Shown here: one piece after another, positions 7,117-15,855 of the stretch | How positions within the stretch are numbered: the stretch's first letter is position 1 | Layout: every line of letters starts with the position of its first letter | Source: Paractinoplanes pyxinae | Lineage (GTDB): Bacteria; Actinomycetota; Actinomycetes; Mycobacteriales; Micromonosporaceae | NCBI RefSeq assembly: GCF_026626335.1 | Contig: NZ_JAPNTZ010000023.1 | Location: 1 to 64,000, forward strand | DNA: 64,000 nt | Direction of reading: 5' to 3' | Notes under the pieces: generated by a model | Seen by the model: only the letters and a program-made list of their open reading frames with translations | Told to the model about the DNA's origin: nothing | Database searches by the model: none | Program-made: the position numbers and the translations under genes

Positions 7117-8456
7117 GATGACGACTTCCCCGTCAGCAGCGGCAGCAGGTCTTCCTGGCAGGCCAGCGACGCCTCGCGGACGGCCACGACCCGGCGGATC
7201 TGCTCCTTCTCGGGCAGGGCGCGCAGTTGCCGTACGACCTCGGGCACCTGCTTCTTCATCTCCGGAAAGTAGCTGAGGCCGTCGTCGACGCCGGTCAGCT
7301 CGTCCTTGCCCATCAGCCAGGCGCCGACCGCGTGCGCGGCCACCAGATCCTGGCCGCCCTGGCAGCCGTTCCACAGGGTGCCGGCGGCGAGCACGACGTT
7401 CTCGGTCAGCGCCGGGCCGATCTGGTCGCTGAGGTCGAAGTTGACCGTGCCGGGCTCGGGGCGGGTGGCGCCCGTGCTCGACCAGTCCGACTCGCCGGGC
7501 ACGTACACCTTGTCGGCCCGCCATTCGACGGCCCGGGTCTGCGCGCTCGGCAGTTTGGCCAGGAACTTCATGCCTTCACGCACTCGCGGCGCGGCGTCGT
7601 CGAGCATCTGGGCGTGCGCGGCGGTGACGCAGACCTGCGGTGTGCCGTCGGCGCAGACCAGCTTCTGCGCGCCGGCGTCCACGCGGTAGTGGGTGTCGGC
7701 CGTCCGGCCGGGGACGATCGCCGCGACTGTGCCGGCCACACCGAGCAGCACCACGGCGGCGACCCGCGGGATCCAGTTACGGCCCGCGGCCAGCAGGAAA
7801 CCGGTGCCGATCAGGCCCGCGCCGAGTACCGCGTACCCGAGCAGGGCCCGCCCGGTGATCGCCTCCCACGCGTACGAGGGCGGCTGCGCCAGCATCGAGA
7901 GATTTTCCAGGTACGTCGGTTCGCCGGGCGGGCCGATCTCGGAGAACCCGAGCTGCAGCACCAGGCCGAGCACCGCGACCAGCGGCGGCACCAGCGGCGA
8001 CCCCCACGCCCGGCCCGCCGCCAGCCCCATCCAGGCGCCGCCGGCCAGCACCAGCACACCCGTGAGCGGCCACAGCACGGTCACCGCGCTCGCGTAAGTG
8101 CCGGTGGTGAGCAGCCACACCGCGCCGCCGACGAAGACGACCAGGTGGCCGACGGCGACCGCCACACCGAGGGCGAGCAGACCCGGCAGCAGCCGCTGTC
8201 CGCGCGGCCGGGGAGTGCTGGCCAGCAACTCATCGGCCTTGGTGCGCTTCTCGCGACGGCCCAGAACCGCGCCGCCGGCCAGGGCCAGCGGGAGCAGCAG
8301 GAACATCGACGCCGAATGCACGTACGCGAAGGTGTGCCAAGCCGTGGATTCGAGGTTGCCGCCGAGCGCGAGCCCGGCCAGGCCCGCCGCGAGGAGCAGC
8401 ACGGCCAGTGCCGGGGCGTTGGAGCGTAGTAGCTCGAAGCGGAAGATGCGGCTCAC
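7113..8456 (-). CDS. ABC transporter membrane subunit with extracytoplasmic domain
   Basis: 447 aa, GTG start overlapping the ATPase stop (GTGA). Residues 1-240 hold about six membrane segments starting FRFELLRSNAPALAVLL, the look of an ABC-2 type permease. A further hydrophobic segment (about 230-255) is followed by some 190 hydrophilic residues with possible disulfide cysteines (VCADGTPQVCVTA, NGCQGG). This tail probably sits outside the membrane and resembles the metallopeptidase-like extensions seen on some ABC-2 subunits, but I see no HExxH. Export or membrane-stress repair is plausible; the cargo is unknown. Confidence 0.8.
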   Translation of the reverse strand: MSRIFRFELLRSNAPALAVLLLAAGLAGLALGGNLESTAWHTFAYVHSASMFLLLPLALAGGAVLGRREKRTKADELLASTPRPRGQRLLPGLLALGVAVAVGHLVVFVGGAVWLLTTGTYASAVTVLWPLTGVLVLAGGAWMGLAAGRAWGSPLVPPLVAVLGLVLQLGFSEIGPPGEPTYLENLSMLAQPPSYAWEAITGRALLGYAVLGAGLIGTGFLLAAGRNWIPRVAAVVLLGVAGTVAAIVPGRTADTHYRVDAGAQKLVCADGTPQVCVTAAHAQMLDDAAPRVREGMKFLAKLPSAQTRAVEWRADKVYVPGESDWSSTGATRPEPGTVNFDLSDQIGPALTENVVLAAGTLWNGCQGGQDLVAAHAVGAWLMGKDELTGVDDGLSYFPEMKKQVPEVVRQLRALPEKEQIRRVVAVREASLACQEDLLPLLTGKSSS

Positions 8457-9250
8457 GAGAGACTCCGGTGGGAGCTCAGGAACGAGGTGTAGCCCCGCTC
8501 GGCCGGGCTGTCGCCGGTGCCGCCCTGCTCGCCGCGCGAGATCAGCTCGGCCGGCAGCCCCTGCCACACCAGCCGGCCCTCGTCGACCAGCACCACGTCC
8601 GTACAGGCCGCGACCACGTCCTCGACCAGATGCGTCGACACCACGACGCAGCTGCCGGCGCCCAATTCGCGCAACAGTGTGCGGAACTCGACGCGCTGCT
8701 CCGGGTCGAGGCCGACCGTCGGCTCGTCGAGCAGCAGCAGGTCGGGGTCGTTCACGATCGCCTGGGCGATGCCGACCCGCCGCAGCATGCCGCCGGACAG
8801 CGTCTTGAGCCGCGAGTCGGCCCGGCTGGTGAGCCCGACCCGTTCGACCGCGCGTTGCACCGCGCCGGGGACGGCCGCCTTGGGCATCTCGCGCAGCCAG
8901 GCCATGTACTCGACGTACTCGCGCACGGTGAACCGCGGGTAGAAGCCGAAGTGCTGCGGCAGGTAGCCCAACCGGCGGCGCAGCGACCGCAGCCCCCGGC
9001 CGTTGGTGGCGTCCTCGCCGAGCAGCCGCAGCCGGCCGCCGGACGGGCGGTGGACGGTCGACAACGCGCGCATGAGCGTCGTCTTGCCGGCGCCGTTCGG
9101 GCCCAGCAGGCCGTGCACGCCGTCGCCCAGGCTCAGGTCGAGACCGTTCACGGCGAGGTGCCGCCCGGCCTTGACCTCGAGCGCGGCCGCCTCGACCGGC
9201 CACGCGTAGGTGGTGGGTCTGAGCTCGGTGGCGCTGACCATGCGTACCAA
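8453..9250 (-). CDS. ABC transporter ATP-binding protein
   Basis: 265 aa. Walker A GPNGAGKTT at 50-58, signature LSGGM, Walker B LLLLDEPT and switch STH are all intact, in the ABC-2/drug-exporter layout. TTG 9250 is preferred over ATG 9241 because the ribosome site aaggag lies 7 nt before TTG and 16 nt before ATG; that site overlaps the stop of the upstream anti-sigma gene. It drives the membrane proteins encoded by the next two genes, with which it overlaps by four bases. Confidence 0.92.
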   Translation of the reverse strand: MVRMVSATELRPTTYAWPVEAAALEVKAGRHLAVNGLDLSLGDGVHGLLGPNGAGKTTLMRALSTVHRPSGGRLRLLGEDATNGRGLRSLRRRLGYLPQHFGFYPRFTVREYVEYMAWLREMPKAAVPGAVQRAVERVGLTSRADSRLKTLSGGMLRRVGIAQAIVNDPDLLLLDEPTVGLDPEQRVEFRTLLRELGAGSCVVVSTHLVEDVVAACTDVVLVDEGRLVWQGLPAELISRGEQGGTGDSPAERGYTSFLSSHRSLS

Positions 9251-9261
9251 AGGGGGTCTCC

Positions 9262-10053
9262 TTAGTTGACGCGCCGGTGATCACCGGCACGGAGGACGGC
9301 CAGGGCGGCGCCGACCAGCGCGGCCAGGGCCCAGACGGGCAGGCTGGCGGGCCGGACGACCACCGGAAGGTCGGAGGTGAGGATCGCGGGCAGGGCGACG
9401 GCCAGCAGCCAGCCGGCGCTCAGCAGCGCGGCCGCGCGGGTCACGCCGATCAGCCCGCCGAGCAGCAGCGTGGCCGCGGTGAAGGCGAGGCTCGGGAGCA
9501 GCCACAGGGTCGGGTTCATGTCGAGCCGCCAACCGGCCACCGCCAGTGGGGCCAGCACGGTCGCGAGCACGACGACCGTACGGCGGAAAAGCATTTCGAG
9601 ACCGGCGCGCGGAGTGCCCACGGTGATCTCCCAGGCTGGGTCGCTGCGCCGGGACCAGGCGATGGCCAGACCAGCCAGCGGGGCCACCGGGGCCAGCAGC
9701 AGCACCAGCGACGGCCGCTGCGGGAACTCGCGGTCGAGCAGGAAGGCGGCCAGCACCGCGCTGAACACCAGCGTGACCCACGGGATCACCGACCACACGG
9801 CCCACCGATGCGCGAGGCGACGCCAGGTGCGTCGACGGACCGGCTCGGGCCCGGTACGCACCCCCCTGTCGATCATCACCTGCACGTCGTCGAGCAATGT
9901 CAGCAACGGGGGAGCGGCCAGTTCGGCCAGCTTCGCGCGGCATTCGGCGCAGTTCTCGAGGTGGACCTCGACCGCCCACACCGTGGCGTCGTCGAGGTCG
10001 CGCGCATTGGCGGTGTAGGAAGTTAGCGAAGGTGTCGGAATGTGCTCGGTCAC
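9262..10053 (-). CDS. Membrane anti-sigma factor with zinc-finger motif
   Basis: 263 aa from GTG 10053, overlapping the sigma-factor stop by four bases. Near the N-terminus His31, Cys35 and Cys38 form the HxxxCxxC signature of zinc-associated anti-sigma domains. Several hydrophobic helices follow (from about 90 to the end), so the sensor is membrane-anchored. It should sequester the ECF sigma factor translated just before it. The downstream ABC genes are likely part of the regulon and of the same transcript. Confidence 0.85.
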   Translation of the reverse strand: MTEHIPTPSLTSYTANARDLDDATVWAVEVHLENCAECRAKLAELAAPPLLTLLDDVQVMIDRGVRTGPEPVRRRTWRRLAHRWAVWSVIPWVTLVFSAVLAAFLLDREFPQRPSLVLLLAPVAPLAGLAIAWSRRSDPAWEITVGTPRAGLEMLFRRTVVVLATVLAPLAVAGWRLDMNPTLWLLPSLAFTAATLLLGGLIGVTRAAALLSAGWLLAVALPAILTSDLPVVVRPASLPVWALAALVGAALAVLRAGDHRRVN

Positions 10054-10595
10054 GACAGTGCCTCCCGCAACACGCTGCGAGCGCGGCGCGCCCGGCTCTT
10101 GACGGTTCCCTCGGGCACGCCGAGGAGGATCGAGGTTTCCCGTACGGTGAACCCGTCCAGCACCATCGCGTGCAACACTTCGCGCAACTCGGGGGCGAGC
10201 CGCGAGAGGGCCAGGCCCACCTCGTCGCCGATCGATCCGGCCAGCGCCTCGTCCTCGGCGGCGGGCGTGCTGCGTACGGGCAATTCGTCCGAGGGTGTTT
10301 CGGGGTGCCGGGCGCGTTTGCGCATGGCGTCAACCAGCCGGTGCGCGGCGATCGTCCACAGCCAGCCGGCTCCGCTGCCGCCGCCCTGCAGGCCGGTGAA
10401 CGAGCCGGCCGCCCGCCAGACGGCGAGATAGGTGTCCTGCAGGACCTCGGCCACCATGCCGTCGTCGGAGCAGCGGCGGCGCAGCCGGACGGCCAGCCAC
10501 GGCGACGTCCGCCGGTACAGCTCGTCGAACGCGGCCCGGTCGGCCCGGGCGACGCGCCGCAGCAGCTGCTCGTCGTCCAGCTCGGTCACTTTCAT
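10050..10595 (-). CDS. ECF-family RNA polymerase sigma factor
   Basis: 181 aa. Region 2 (AFDELYRRTSPWLA ... DTYLAVWRAAGSF) and region 4 with its helix-turn-helix (LREVLHAMVLDGFTVRETSILLGVPEGTVKSRARRA) are complete, and regions 1.1 and 3 are missing, as in ECF sigmas. It is the first gene of a five-gene leftward operon (sigma, anti-sigma, ATPase, two membrane proteins) with overlaps at four junctions or tight spacing. Autoregulation is usual for the family; I did not find a convincing matching promoter motif. Confidence 0.93.
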   Translation of the reverse strand: MKVTELDDEQLLRRVARADRAAFDELYRRTSPWLAVRLRRRCSDDGMVAEVLQDTYLAVWRAAGSFTGLQGGGSGAGWLWTIAAHRLVDAMRKRARHPETPSDELPVRSTPAAEDEALAGSIGDEVGLALSRLAPELREVLHAMVLDGFTVRETSILLGVPEGTVKSRARRARSVLREALS

Positions 10596-10619
10596 ATCAG
10601 GACAGACGACGGCGCCACC

Positions 10620-10639
10620 CGCGACGGATCATCGTCGCG
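10620..10639 (-). terminator. Hairpin between monooxygenase 3' end and sigma gene
   Basis: A perfect 7-bp stem (cgcgacg / cgtcgcg) with a 6-nt loop, extended imperfectly on both sides. It lies upstream of the sigma gene's start rather than directly after a stop, so it could equally be an operator. Confidence 0.4.
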
Positions 10640-10660
10640 AGTGACGCCGGTCACATACGG

Positions 10661-12463
10661 CTAGGCGGTGTGGTGCGACTCCTGCAGCCGATAGACGGGG
10701 GTGGGCAGACCTTCGTACCGGGCCTTCAGTTGCAGGGCCAGATAGAGCGAGTAGTGCCGGGACTGGTGCAGGTTGCCACCGTGGAACCACAGGTTCTCCT
10801 GCTGGGTGGGCTTCCACATGTTGCGCTGCTCGCCCTCCCAAGGTCCCGGGTCCTTCGGCGTGTCCGAGCCGAGGCCCCACACCTTGCCGACCTTGTCCGC
10901 GGTCGCGCTGTCGACGAGATCGGCCACCCAGCCGTTCATCGAGCCGTAGCCGGTCGCGTAGACGACCAGGTCGGCCGGCAGCGTCGTGCCGTCCTCGAGC
11001 ACCACGGCGTCCTCGGTGAGGTGGTCGACCTGGCCGTGCGCGAGCTTGACCCGTCCGTCGGCGACCAGGTCGGCCGCGCCCACGTCGATGTAGTAGCCGG
11101 AACCGCGTCGCAGGTACTTCATGAACAGGCCGGAACCGTCGGCGCCCCAGTCGTGCCGGAAGCCGGCCTTCTCCAGCCGGGCGTAGAACTCGGCGTCCCG
11201 CTCGGCCATCCGTTCGTACAGGGGAATCTGGAATTCATGCATGATCCGGTAGGGGATCGAGGCGAAGATCATGTCGGCCTTGTCGGTGGTGACGCCGCTC
11301 GCCACCGCCCGCTCGGAGTAGAGGTCGCCCAGGCCGATGTCCATGAGCGAAGCTGACTTGACGATGTGCGTCGACGAGCGTTGCACCATCGTCACGTCCG
11401 CGCCGTGCTCCCACAACGCTCCGCAGATGTCGAACGCCGAGTTGTTCGAGCCCACCACGACGACTCGTTTTCCCGCGTACGCCTCAGGGCCCGGATGTTG
11501 GCTGGAGTGCTGCTGATCCCCGCGGAAGACGTCCTGGCCGGGGAACGTCGGGAAGTTGGCCTTGCCCGACATGCCGGTCGCGAACACCACGTGGGCCGGC
11601 GTCAGCTCGACCGAGCCGCCCTCGCGATCGACGATGACGCTCCACTTGTTCGTTTGCTGATCGAAGGTGGCCGAACGAACAGTCGAGGATGTCCAGTACG
11701 GCACCTCCATGACCTTCGTGTACATCTCCAGCCAGTCGCCGATCTTGTCCTTGGGCGCGAACACCGGCCAGTTGGGCGGGAACGGCAGGTACGGCAGGTG
11801 GTCGTACCAGACCGGGTCGTGCAGGCAAAGGCTCTTGTACCGGCCGCGCCACTGGTCGCCGGGCCGCGCGTTCTTGTCAATCACCAACGCCGGTACGCCT
11901 AGCTGGCGCAGCCGGGCGCCGAGCGCGATGCCGCCCTGACCGCCGCCGATGATGACGACGTACGGCTGTTCCGCACCGCCCAGCGCCGCCGCCTCCTCCT
12001 CGCGGCGCTCCTTCCACGACTGGCGTCCCGGCGTCAGTTCGTGCTCCACGCCTTGCGGCCGGCGCTCGCCCAGCGACTCCTCATGCCCCTTGAGCTCCCG
12101 CAGCGTCGTGAGCAGCGTCCACGCACCCTCCGGCTTGAGCCGCAGCAGCCCGGTGCCGCGCCCGACCGCCGTCTCGAACCGGATCCAGGCCTCGATCACG
12201 CCGTCCGCCTCGGACGGCTCCTCGGTCACCTCGAAGCCGGACGGGTCGGTGCCGTCCAGCGTGCTGGTCAGCAGGTCGGCGATGCCGTCGCGGCCCTCGA
12301 CGGTGGTGATGTTCCAGGTGAAGGCGACCAGGTCGCGCCAGAAGCAGTCGGGGGCGAACAGGGCGGTCGCGGCCGGGATGTCCCGGGCCCGCAGCGCGGC
12401 CTCGAAGGACTCCAGCCAGTCGTCCACGCGCTGCCTTACGGAGAGCTCGGTTGTCTGCGTCAT
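10661..12463 (-). CDS. Flavin-dependent monooxygenase with NTF2-like N-terminal domain
   Basis: 600 aa from ATG 12463. Residues 1-150 resemble an NTF2/SnoaL-like domain (VDDWLESFEAALRARDIPAATALFAPDCFWRDL). The rest is a class B flavoprotein monooxygenase: FAD Rossmann VVIIGGGQGGI, NADPH Rossmann VVVVGSNNSA, and the linker motif FRGDQQHSSQHP, close to the FxGxxxHxxxW/Y fingerprint but with His at the last aromatic position. YATGYGSM near the end is the usual second FAD contact. It likely oxygenates a carbonyl, amine or sulfide; the substrate is unknown. The GAF-domain regulator next door is divergent, with palindromes between them. Confidence 0.88.
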   Translation of the reverse strand: MTQTTELSVRQRVDDWLESFEAALRARDIPAATALFAPDCFWRDLVAFTWNITTVEGRDGIADLLTSTLDGTDPSGFEVTEEPSEADGVIEAWIRFETAVGRGTGLLRLKPEGAWTLLTTLRELKGHEESLGERRPQGVEHELTPGRQSWKERREEEAAALGGAEQPYVVIIGGGQGGIALGARLRQLGVPALVIDKNARPGDQWRGRYKSLCLHDPVWYDHLPYLPFPPNWPVFAPKDKIGDWLEMYTKVMEVPYWTSSTVRSATFDQQTNKWSVIVDREGGSVELTPAHVVFATGMSGKANFPTFPGQDVFRGDQQHSSQHPGPEAYAGKRVVVVGSNNSAFDICGALWEHGADVTMVQRSSTHIVKSASLMDIGLGDLYSERAVASGVTTDKADMIFASIPYRIMHEFQIPLYERMAERDAEFYARLEKAGFRHDWGADGSGLFMKYLRRGSGYYIDVGAADLVADGRVKLAHGQVDHLTEDAVVLEDGTTLPADLVVYATGYGSMNGWVADLVDSATADKVGKVWGLGSDTPKDPGPWEGEQRNMWKPTQQENLWFHGGNLHQSRHYSLYLALQLKARYEGLPTPVYRLQESHHTA

Positions 12464-12489
12464 GCCCGCCAATAGACAAGCCCGACTTC

Positions 12490-12510
12490 GTTGCGCAACA
12501 GGGTTGCAAC
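12490..12510. promoter_or_regulatory. Twin palindromes between monooxygenase and GAF regulator
   Basis: gttgcgcaac (12490-12499) is a perfect 10-bp palindrome and gttgcaac (12503-12510) a perfect 8-bp palindrome, with centres 12 bp apart in the 75-bp divergent gap. This looks like a binding site for the neighbouring regulator. Confidence 0.6.
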
Positions 12511-12538
12511 ACATTGCACGCGCGGGCCATGCTCAGCC

Positions 12539-13708
12539 ATGGGCGATTTCGGCGCGGTGCGGCCGGGCACCGACCTGTCGCGGCACGCCCGTGAGCTGCG
12601 CCGTGTGCACGACGCGGTGCTGACCGGGGGCCGCCCACCGCATCGTCCACGCGCGCTGGTCGAACGGTCGTGGTCGCGCGTGATCGGGCTGGGCCTCGAT
12701 CCGGCCCGGGCCAACGCCCGTGACCCGGTGCCGTTCGACGATGTTGAGCGCCTGCGCCGGGAATCGCCGCTGGCGCTGATCGTCGACGACCTGCTGCGGC
12801 TGGCCGACGGCTTCCTGCTGGTGGTGACCGGGGCCGACGGCGTGATCCTGTGGCGGGTCGGGCCCACCGCGCTGCTGCACCGGGCCGACGTCCTGGGCTT
12901 CACCGAAGGTGCGCACTGGACGGAGGCGGCGGTCGGCACGAATGCGATCGGCACCGCGCTGGTCGAGGCGGCGCCGGTGCAGCTGTTCTCGGCCGAGCAC
13001 TTCGAGCAGGCGCAGCACGCCTGGTATTGCACGGCTCATCCCGTGCACGACCCGCGTACAGGGGAAATGCTCGGCATCGTCGACGTGAGCGGACCCGCCC
13101 TCACGCTGCATCCGGCGATCGAGGCCCTGGTGGCCATGGGTGTACGCCTGGCCGAGGCCCAGTTGTGGCGGCATCACGCCGACCGCCTCGAACGGCTGCG
13201 CCGCTCGGCTGCCCACGTCACGGCGACGGTGGCCGGGCCGCACCTCATCGTCGATGAGCAGGGCTGGGTGGCCGCGGCGAGCGGTGTGGCCGTCCGCGAC
13301 CGCATCGGGGCGCCGCGCGAGGGCACCGCGCTCGGCGTACCGGGATTGGGCCTTTGCCTGCCGGAACGCCTGGCCGAGGGCTGGCTCGTGCGCCCGGCCG
13401 GTCCGCACGTCACCATCCACGCCACCCTCGACCTGCGGGCGGCGCCGGTCGTCGAGGTGCGCGGCGAGGCCGAACCGTGGCGGACGCCGCTGACCCGCCG
13501 CCACGCCGAGATCCTGACGCTGCTGTGGACCTGCGGGCCCAACGGCCTGACAGCGGGGCAGATGAGCCGCTTTCTGTTCGGCGACGCCGACCACGTGGTG
13601 ACGGTCCGGGCCGAGGTGTCCCGCCTGCGCCGGGCCATCGGGGCCCTGGTCGCCACCAACCCGTACCGGCTGGCCACCGGCGTCTCGCTCACGGTGCTGC
13701 GCGCCTAG
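12539..13708 (+). CDS. GAF-domain transcriptional regulator (AcoR-like N-terminus)
   Basis: 389 aa from ATG 12539. The N-terminus (VERSWSRVIGLGLDP) and central GAF domain (GAHWTEAAVGTNAIGTAL, then HPVHDPRTGEMLGIVDVSG) match the sensor half of AcoR/MimR-type activators. The AAA+ sigma-54 module is absent. Instead the C-terminus (LTRRHAEILTLLWTCGPNGLTAGQMSRFLFG) looks like a winged-helix DNA-binding domain. This sigma-54-independent layout is common in actinomycetes. It probably controls the divergent monooxygenase in response to a substrate-derived ligand. The 3' end overlaps the convergent cupin gene by four bases (ctag). Confidence 0.85.
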   Translation: MGDFGAVRPGTDLSRHARELRRVHDAVLTGGRPPHRPRALVERSWSRVIGLGLDPARANARDPVPFDDVERLRRESPLALIVDDLLRLADGFLLVVTGADGVILWRVGPTALLHRADVLGFTEGAHWTEAAVGTNAIGTALVEAAPVQLFSAEHFEQAQHAWYCTAHPVHDPRTGEMLGIVDVSGPALTLHPAIEALVAMGVRLAEAQLWRHHADRLERLRRSAAHVTATVAGPHLIVDEQGWVAAASGVAVRDRIGAPREGTALGVPGLGLCLPERLAEGWLVRPAGPHVTIHATLDLRAAPVVEVRGEAEPWRTPLTRRHAEILTLLWTCGPNGLTAGQMSRFLFGDADHVVTVRAEVSRLRRAIGALVATNPYRLATGVSLTVLRA

Positions 13709-13998
13709 CCTTTGAGCTCCACGAACAGCGTCTCGGTGTCGGTCTCGCCGATGTTGTGGCCGGAATGGTCCTGCGCGTCGAGCCAGCGGACCTCGCCCGC
13801 CGAGAGGTTGACCTCGACGCTGCGGTCACTGTGGACCAGCCGGCGCCGGAAGGACGACATCGTGATCATGACGCTGTCGGGGTGGTGATGCGGCCGGGTG
13901 CTGTCGCCGGGCCGGTCGTGATAGTGCAGCACACGGACCCGGGGATTCTCGAACACCACCGAGTACAGCTCCGGGTTGGTCGCGACGGGGTCGTTCAT
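13705..13998 (-). CDS. Small cupin-fold protein
   Basis: 97 aa from ATG 13998. The pattern RVLHYHDRPGDSTRPHHHPDSVMITMSS followed by GEVRWLDAQDHSGHNIG fits the two cupin motifs, with a His cluster that could bind a metal. Single-domain cupins of this size are often of unknown activity (isomerases, dioxygenase-like or sensors). It is divergent from the TetR gene across a 41-bp gap holding an inverted repeat, so it is a likely TetR target. Confidence 0.75.
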   Translation of the reverse strand: MNDPVATNPELYSVVFENPRVRVLHYHDRPGDSTRPHHHPDSVMITMSSFRRRLVHSDRSVEVNLSAGEVRWLDAQDHSGHNIGETDTETLFVELKG

Positions 13999-14019
13999 GA
14001 CGTCTCCCTTCCGAGTGCT

Positions 14020-14059
14020 CGTGGTACTACCCTCCCATCATGGGCACCGAAGTACCACG
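14020..14059. promoter_or_regulatory. TetR operator overlapping the regulator's own start
   Basis: Perfect 9-bp inverted repeat cgtggtact (14020-14028) / agtaccacg (14051-14059) with a 22-bp spacer. The right arm lies inside codons 4-7 of the TetR gene and the left arm sits 22 bp before the cupin start, suiting repression of both. Confidence 0.6.
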
Positions 14060-14681
14060 AAGCGATTCGGCGTCATACGTGGAGACGGGTCGGTCGGCGC
14101 AAAAGCGACGTACGTACGACGCCCTGGTGGCAGCCGCGAGGCAGGAGCTGGCCGGTGGTCGCCCGGTCACGGTGGAATCGGCGGCCGCGGCGGCGGGGAT
14201 CTCGCGTACGACTGCCTACCGGTATTTCGCCAACCACCGCGACCTGATCGCCGCCGCTCATCCGCAGATCGACGTGGAGTCGCTACTGCCGGACCCGGCG
14301 CCGGCCGACCCGGCCGAGCGGTTGTCGCTGGTCCTGCGCGTGTTCATCCACGACGTGACGCTGGCCTGGGAGCCCCAGTTGCGGGCCGCCCTGCAGCTGG
14401 CGCTGGCCCCGCCGCGCGAGGCCGTAGCCGCGGACGCCGGCACATTGCGGCAGGGCCGGGGCATCCGATGGATCCTCGAGGCGCTGGAGCCGTTGGCCGA
14501 CACTCACCCCGGGCTCGACCTGCCGTTGCTGGCGCGGGCCATCCGGTCGGCGGCGGGCATTGAGGCGTTGATCTGGCTCACCGACGTCGGGGGTTTGTCG
14601 CGGGCACGGGCGGCCGAGGTCATGCGGGCGTCAGCGATGTCCGTGCTGCGGGACGCCACCGAACGGGGTGTCTGGCCCTGA
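14040..14681 (+). CDS. TetR-family transcriptional regulator
   Basis: 213 aa. The N-terminal helix-turn-helix is clear: LVAAARQELAGGRPVTVESAAAAAGISRTTAYRYFANHRDLIAAA. The C-terminal ligand and dimer domain (about 80-213) is helical and unassigned. It is divergent from the small cupin gene, sharing the inverted repeat at 14020-14059. It is convergent with the winged-helix gene, with only 19 bp between stops. Confidence 0.9.
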   Translation: MGTEVPRSDSASYVETGRSAQKRRTYDALVAAARQELAGGRPVTVESAAAAAGISRTTAYRYFANHRDLIAAAHPQIDVESLLPDPAPADPAERLSLVLRVFIHDVTLAWEPQLRAALQLALAPPREAVAADAGTLRQGRGIRWILEALEPLADTHPGLDLPLLARAIRSAAGIEALIWLTDVGGLSRARAAEVMRASAMSVLRDATERGVWP

Positions 14682-14688
14682 TCACCCC

Positions 14689-14720
14689 TTCATGGCCGGT
14701 TCATGGCCGTTTCATGGCGG
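14689..14720. repeat. Triplicated ttcatggccg over a gene's stop codon
   Basis: ttcatggccg occurs at 14689 and 14700, and a variant tttcatggcgg at 14710. The last two copies contain the final codons and TGA of the leftward winged-helix gene (stop at 14701-14703). The first copy repeats them just outside the gene. Confidence 0.75.
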
Positions 14721-15855
14721 GGGAGGAGTAGACGCTGCCCACGCGGAAGCCGTCGAGCCAGGCGGTGAGGCGTTCCGCTTCGGCTTCGAGCAGGGTGCGG
14801 CCGTGGTCGTCCACCTCGGAGAGGAGTTTCAAGTGGACGGCGCCGGAGGGATCTTGGACCCAACAGCCGACGGCGCGGCCGTTCAGCCAGGCGGTGGTGC
14901 CGGCGTTGCCGCGGGTGTCGAACAGCTGCTCGCGGTGCGGGCCCAGGTAGAAGTCGCGGCCCTTCCAGCCCATCACGGTCGGGTCGAGGACGGGCAGCAG
15001 AGCAGCCCACGGCTGGTCGAAGGTGACTTCGTCCAAGTCGTCGGGCAGCAGCCAGCCCGTCGCGCCGCCGTCCAGGGTGACTGGCTCGGCGTCCAGGCTT
15101 TTCAGCGCCGTGCGGACGACTGCCTTGGTGGAGCCGAGCCACCAGACGATGTCGTCCTCGGTGCCGGGACCGAAAGTGAACAGCCAGCGCCGTACGAGTT
15201 CCCGGTAGCCCTCCTCGGCGGTGAGCAGGGCCGGCAGGTCGGCGAGCCAGTGCCGCATCAGCGTCCACTGGGGGCGCGAGACGTGCCAGCCGCCCGTGTT
15301 GAGCCCGCGGACGAGATCGCCGGTCAGGCCGAGGTGGGTGAGGACCCGGCCGGCCGTCCACATCTCACCCGCCCGGACGGCCACTTTGACGTCGATCAGC
15401 GGCACCGACCGACGCAGCTCCAACGCGGACCGGCCGTCGGGCACGGCGGCGAGAGCTTCTATTACGGCCGTACGCGCCTGGTCGAGCCATTCGTGCCCGT
15501 CCTCGGCGAGGCCGGCCGTCACCGCGTCCTGCGCCATGCGGGTGCGTTCGGTGGCCGCCACGCGGGCCGACGCGCTCGGCCAGGCGGCGGCGAGAAGCCC
15601 GACCGGAAAGACGAACAGCGTGCGCCGCATGGCCAACTGCTTGACCAGCGTACGATCCACGTAGAGCGCCCGATCAACGTCAGCGACCGAAAGTGATCGC
15701 ACCCGAGCCCAGCACGACAGATACACCGTCGGCGGCTCGGTGGCGTGCAGCACCGTCATCGCCTCGGTGGCAGCCTCGGGCGAGTCCACCTTGACGGCCA
15801 ACGCATGCCGAACAGCCAACCGCGCGCGCCGCTCGTCATCGCTCACGTGCCGCAT
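14701..15855 (-). CDS. Winged-helix DNA-binding domain protein (HTH_42 / AlkZ-like)
   Basis: 384 aa from ATG 15855 (MRHVSDDERR). The run RLAVRHALA, PPTVYLSCWARVRSLSVADVDRALY, TLFVFPVGL and a C-terminal WxxGRVVGCW-like segment matches the large winged-helix family that includes the interstrand-crosslink glycosylase AlkZ/YcaQ and many uncharacterised actinobacterial paralogs. I cannot tell a glycosylase from a non-catalytic member here. The frame stays open further upstream, but that part is a duplicated copy of the gene start, so ATG 15855 is preferred. Confidence 0.8.
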   Translation of the reverse strand: MRHVSDDERRARLAVRHALAVKVDSPEAATEAMTVLHATEPPTVYLSCWARVRSLSVADVDRALYVDRTLVKQLAMRRTLFVFPVGLLAAAWPSASARVAATERTRMAQDAVTAGLAEDGHEWLDQARTAVIEALAAVPDGRSALELRRSVPLIDVKVAVRAGEMWTAGRVLTHLGLTGDLVRGLNTGGWHVSRPQWTLMRHWLADLPALLTAEEGYRELVRRWLFTFGPGTEDDIVWWLGSTKAVVRTALKSLDAEPVTLDGGATGWLLPDDLDEVTFDQPWAALLPVLDPTVMGWKGRDFYLGPHREQLFDTRGNAGTTAWLNGRAVGCWVQDPSGAVHLKLLSEVDDHGRTLLEAEAERLTAWLDGFRVGSVYSSPAMKRP

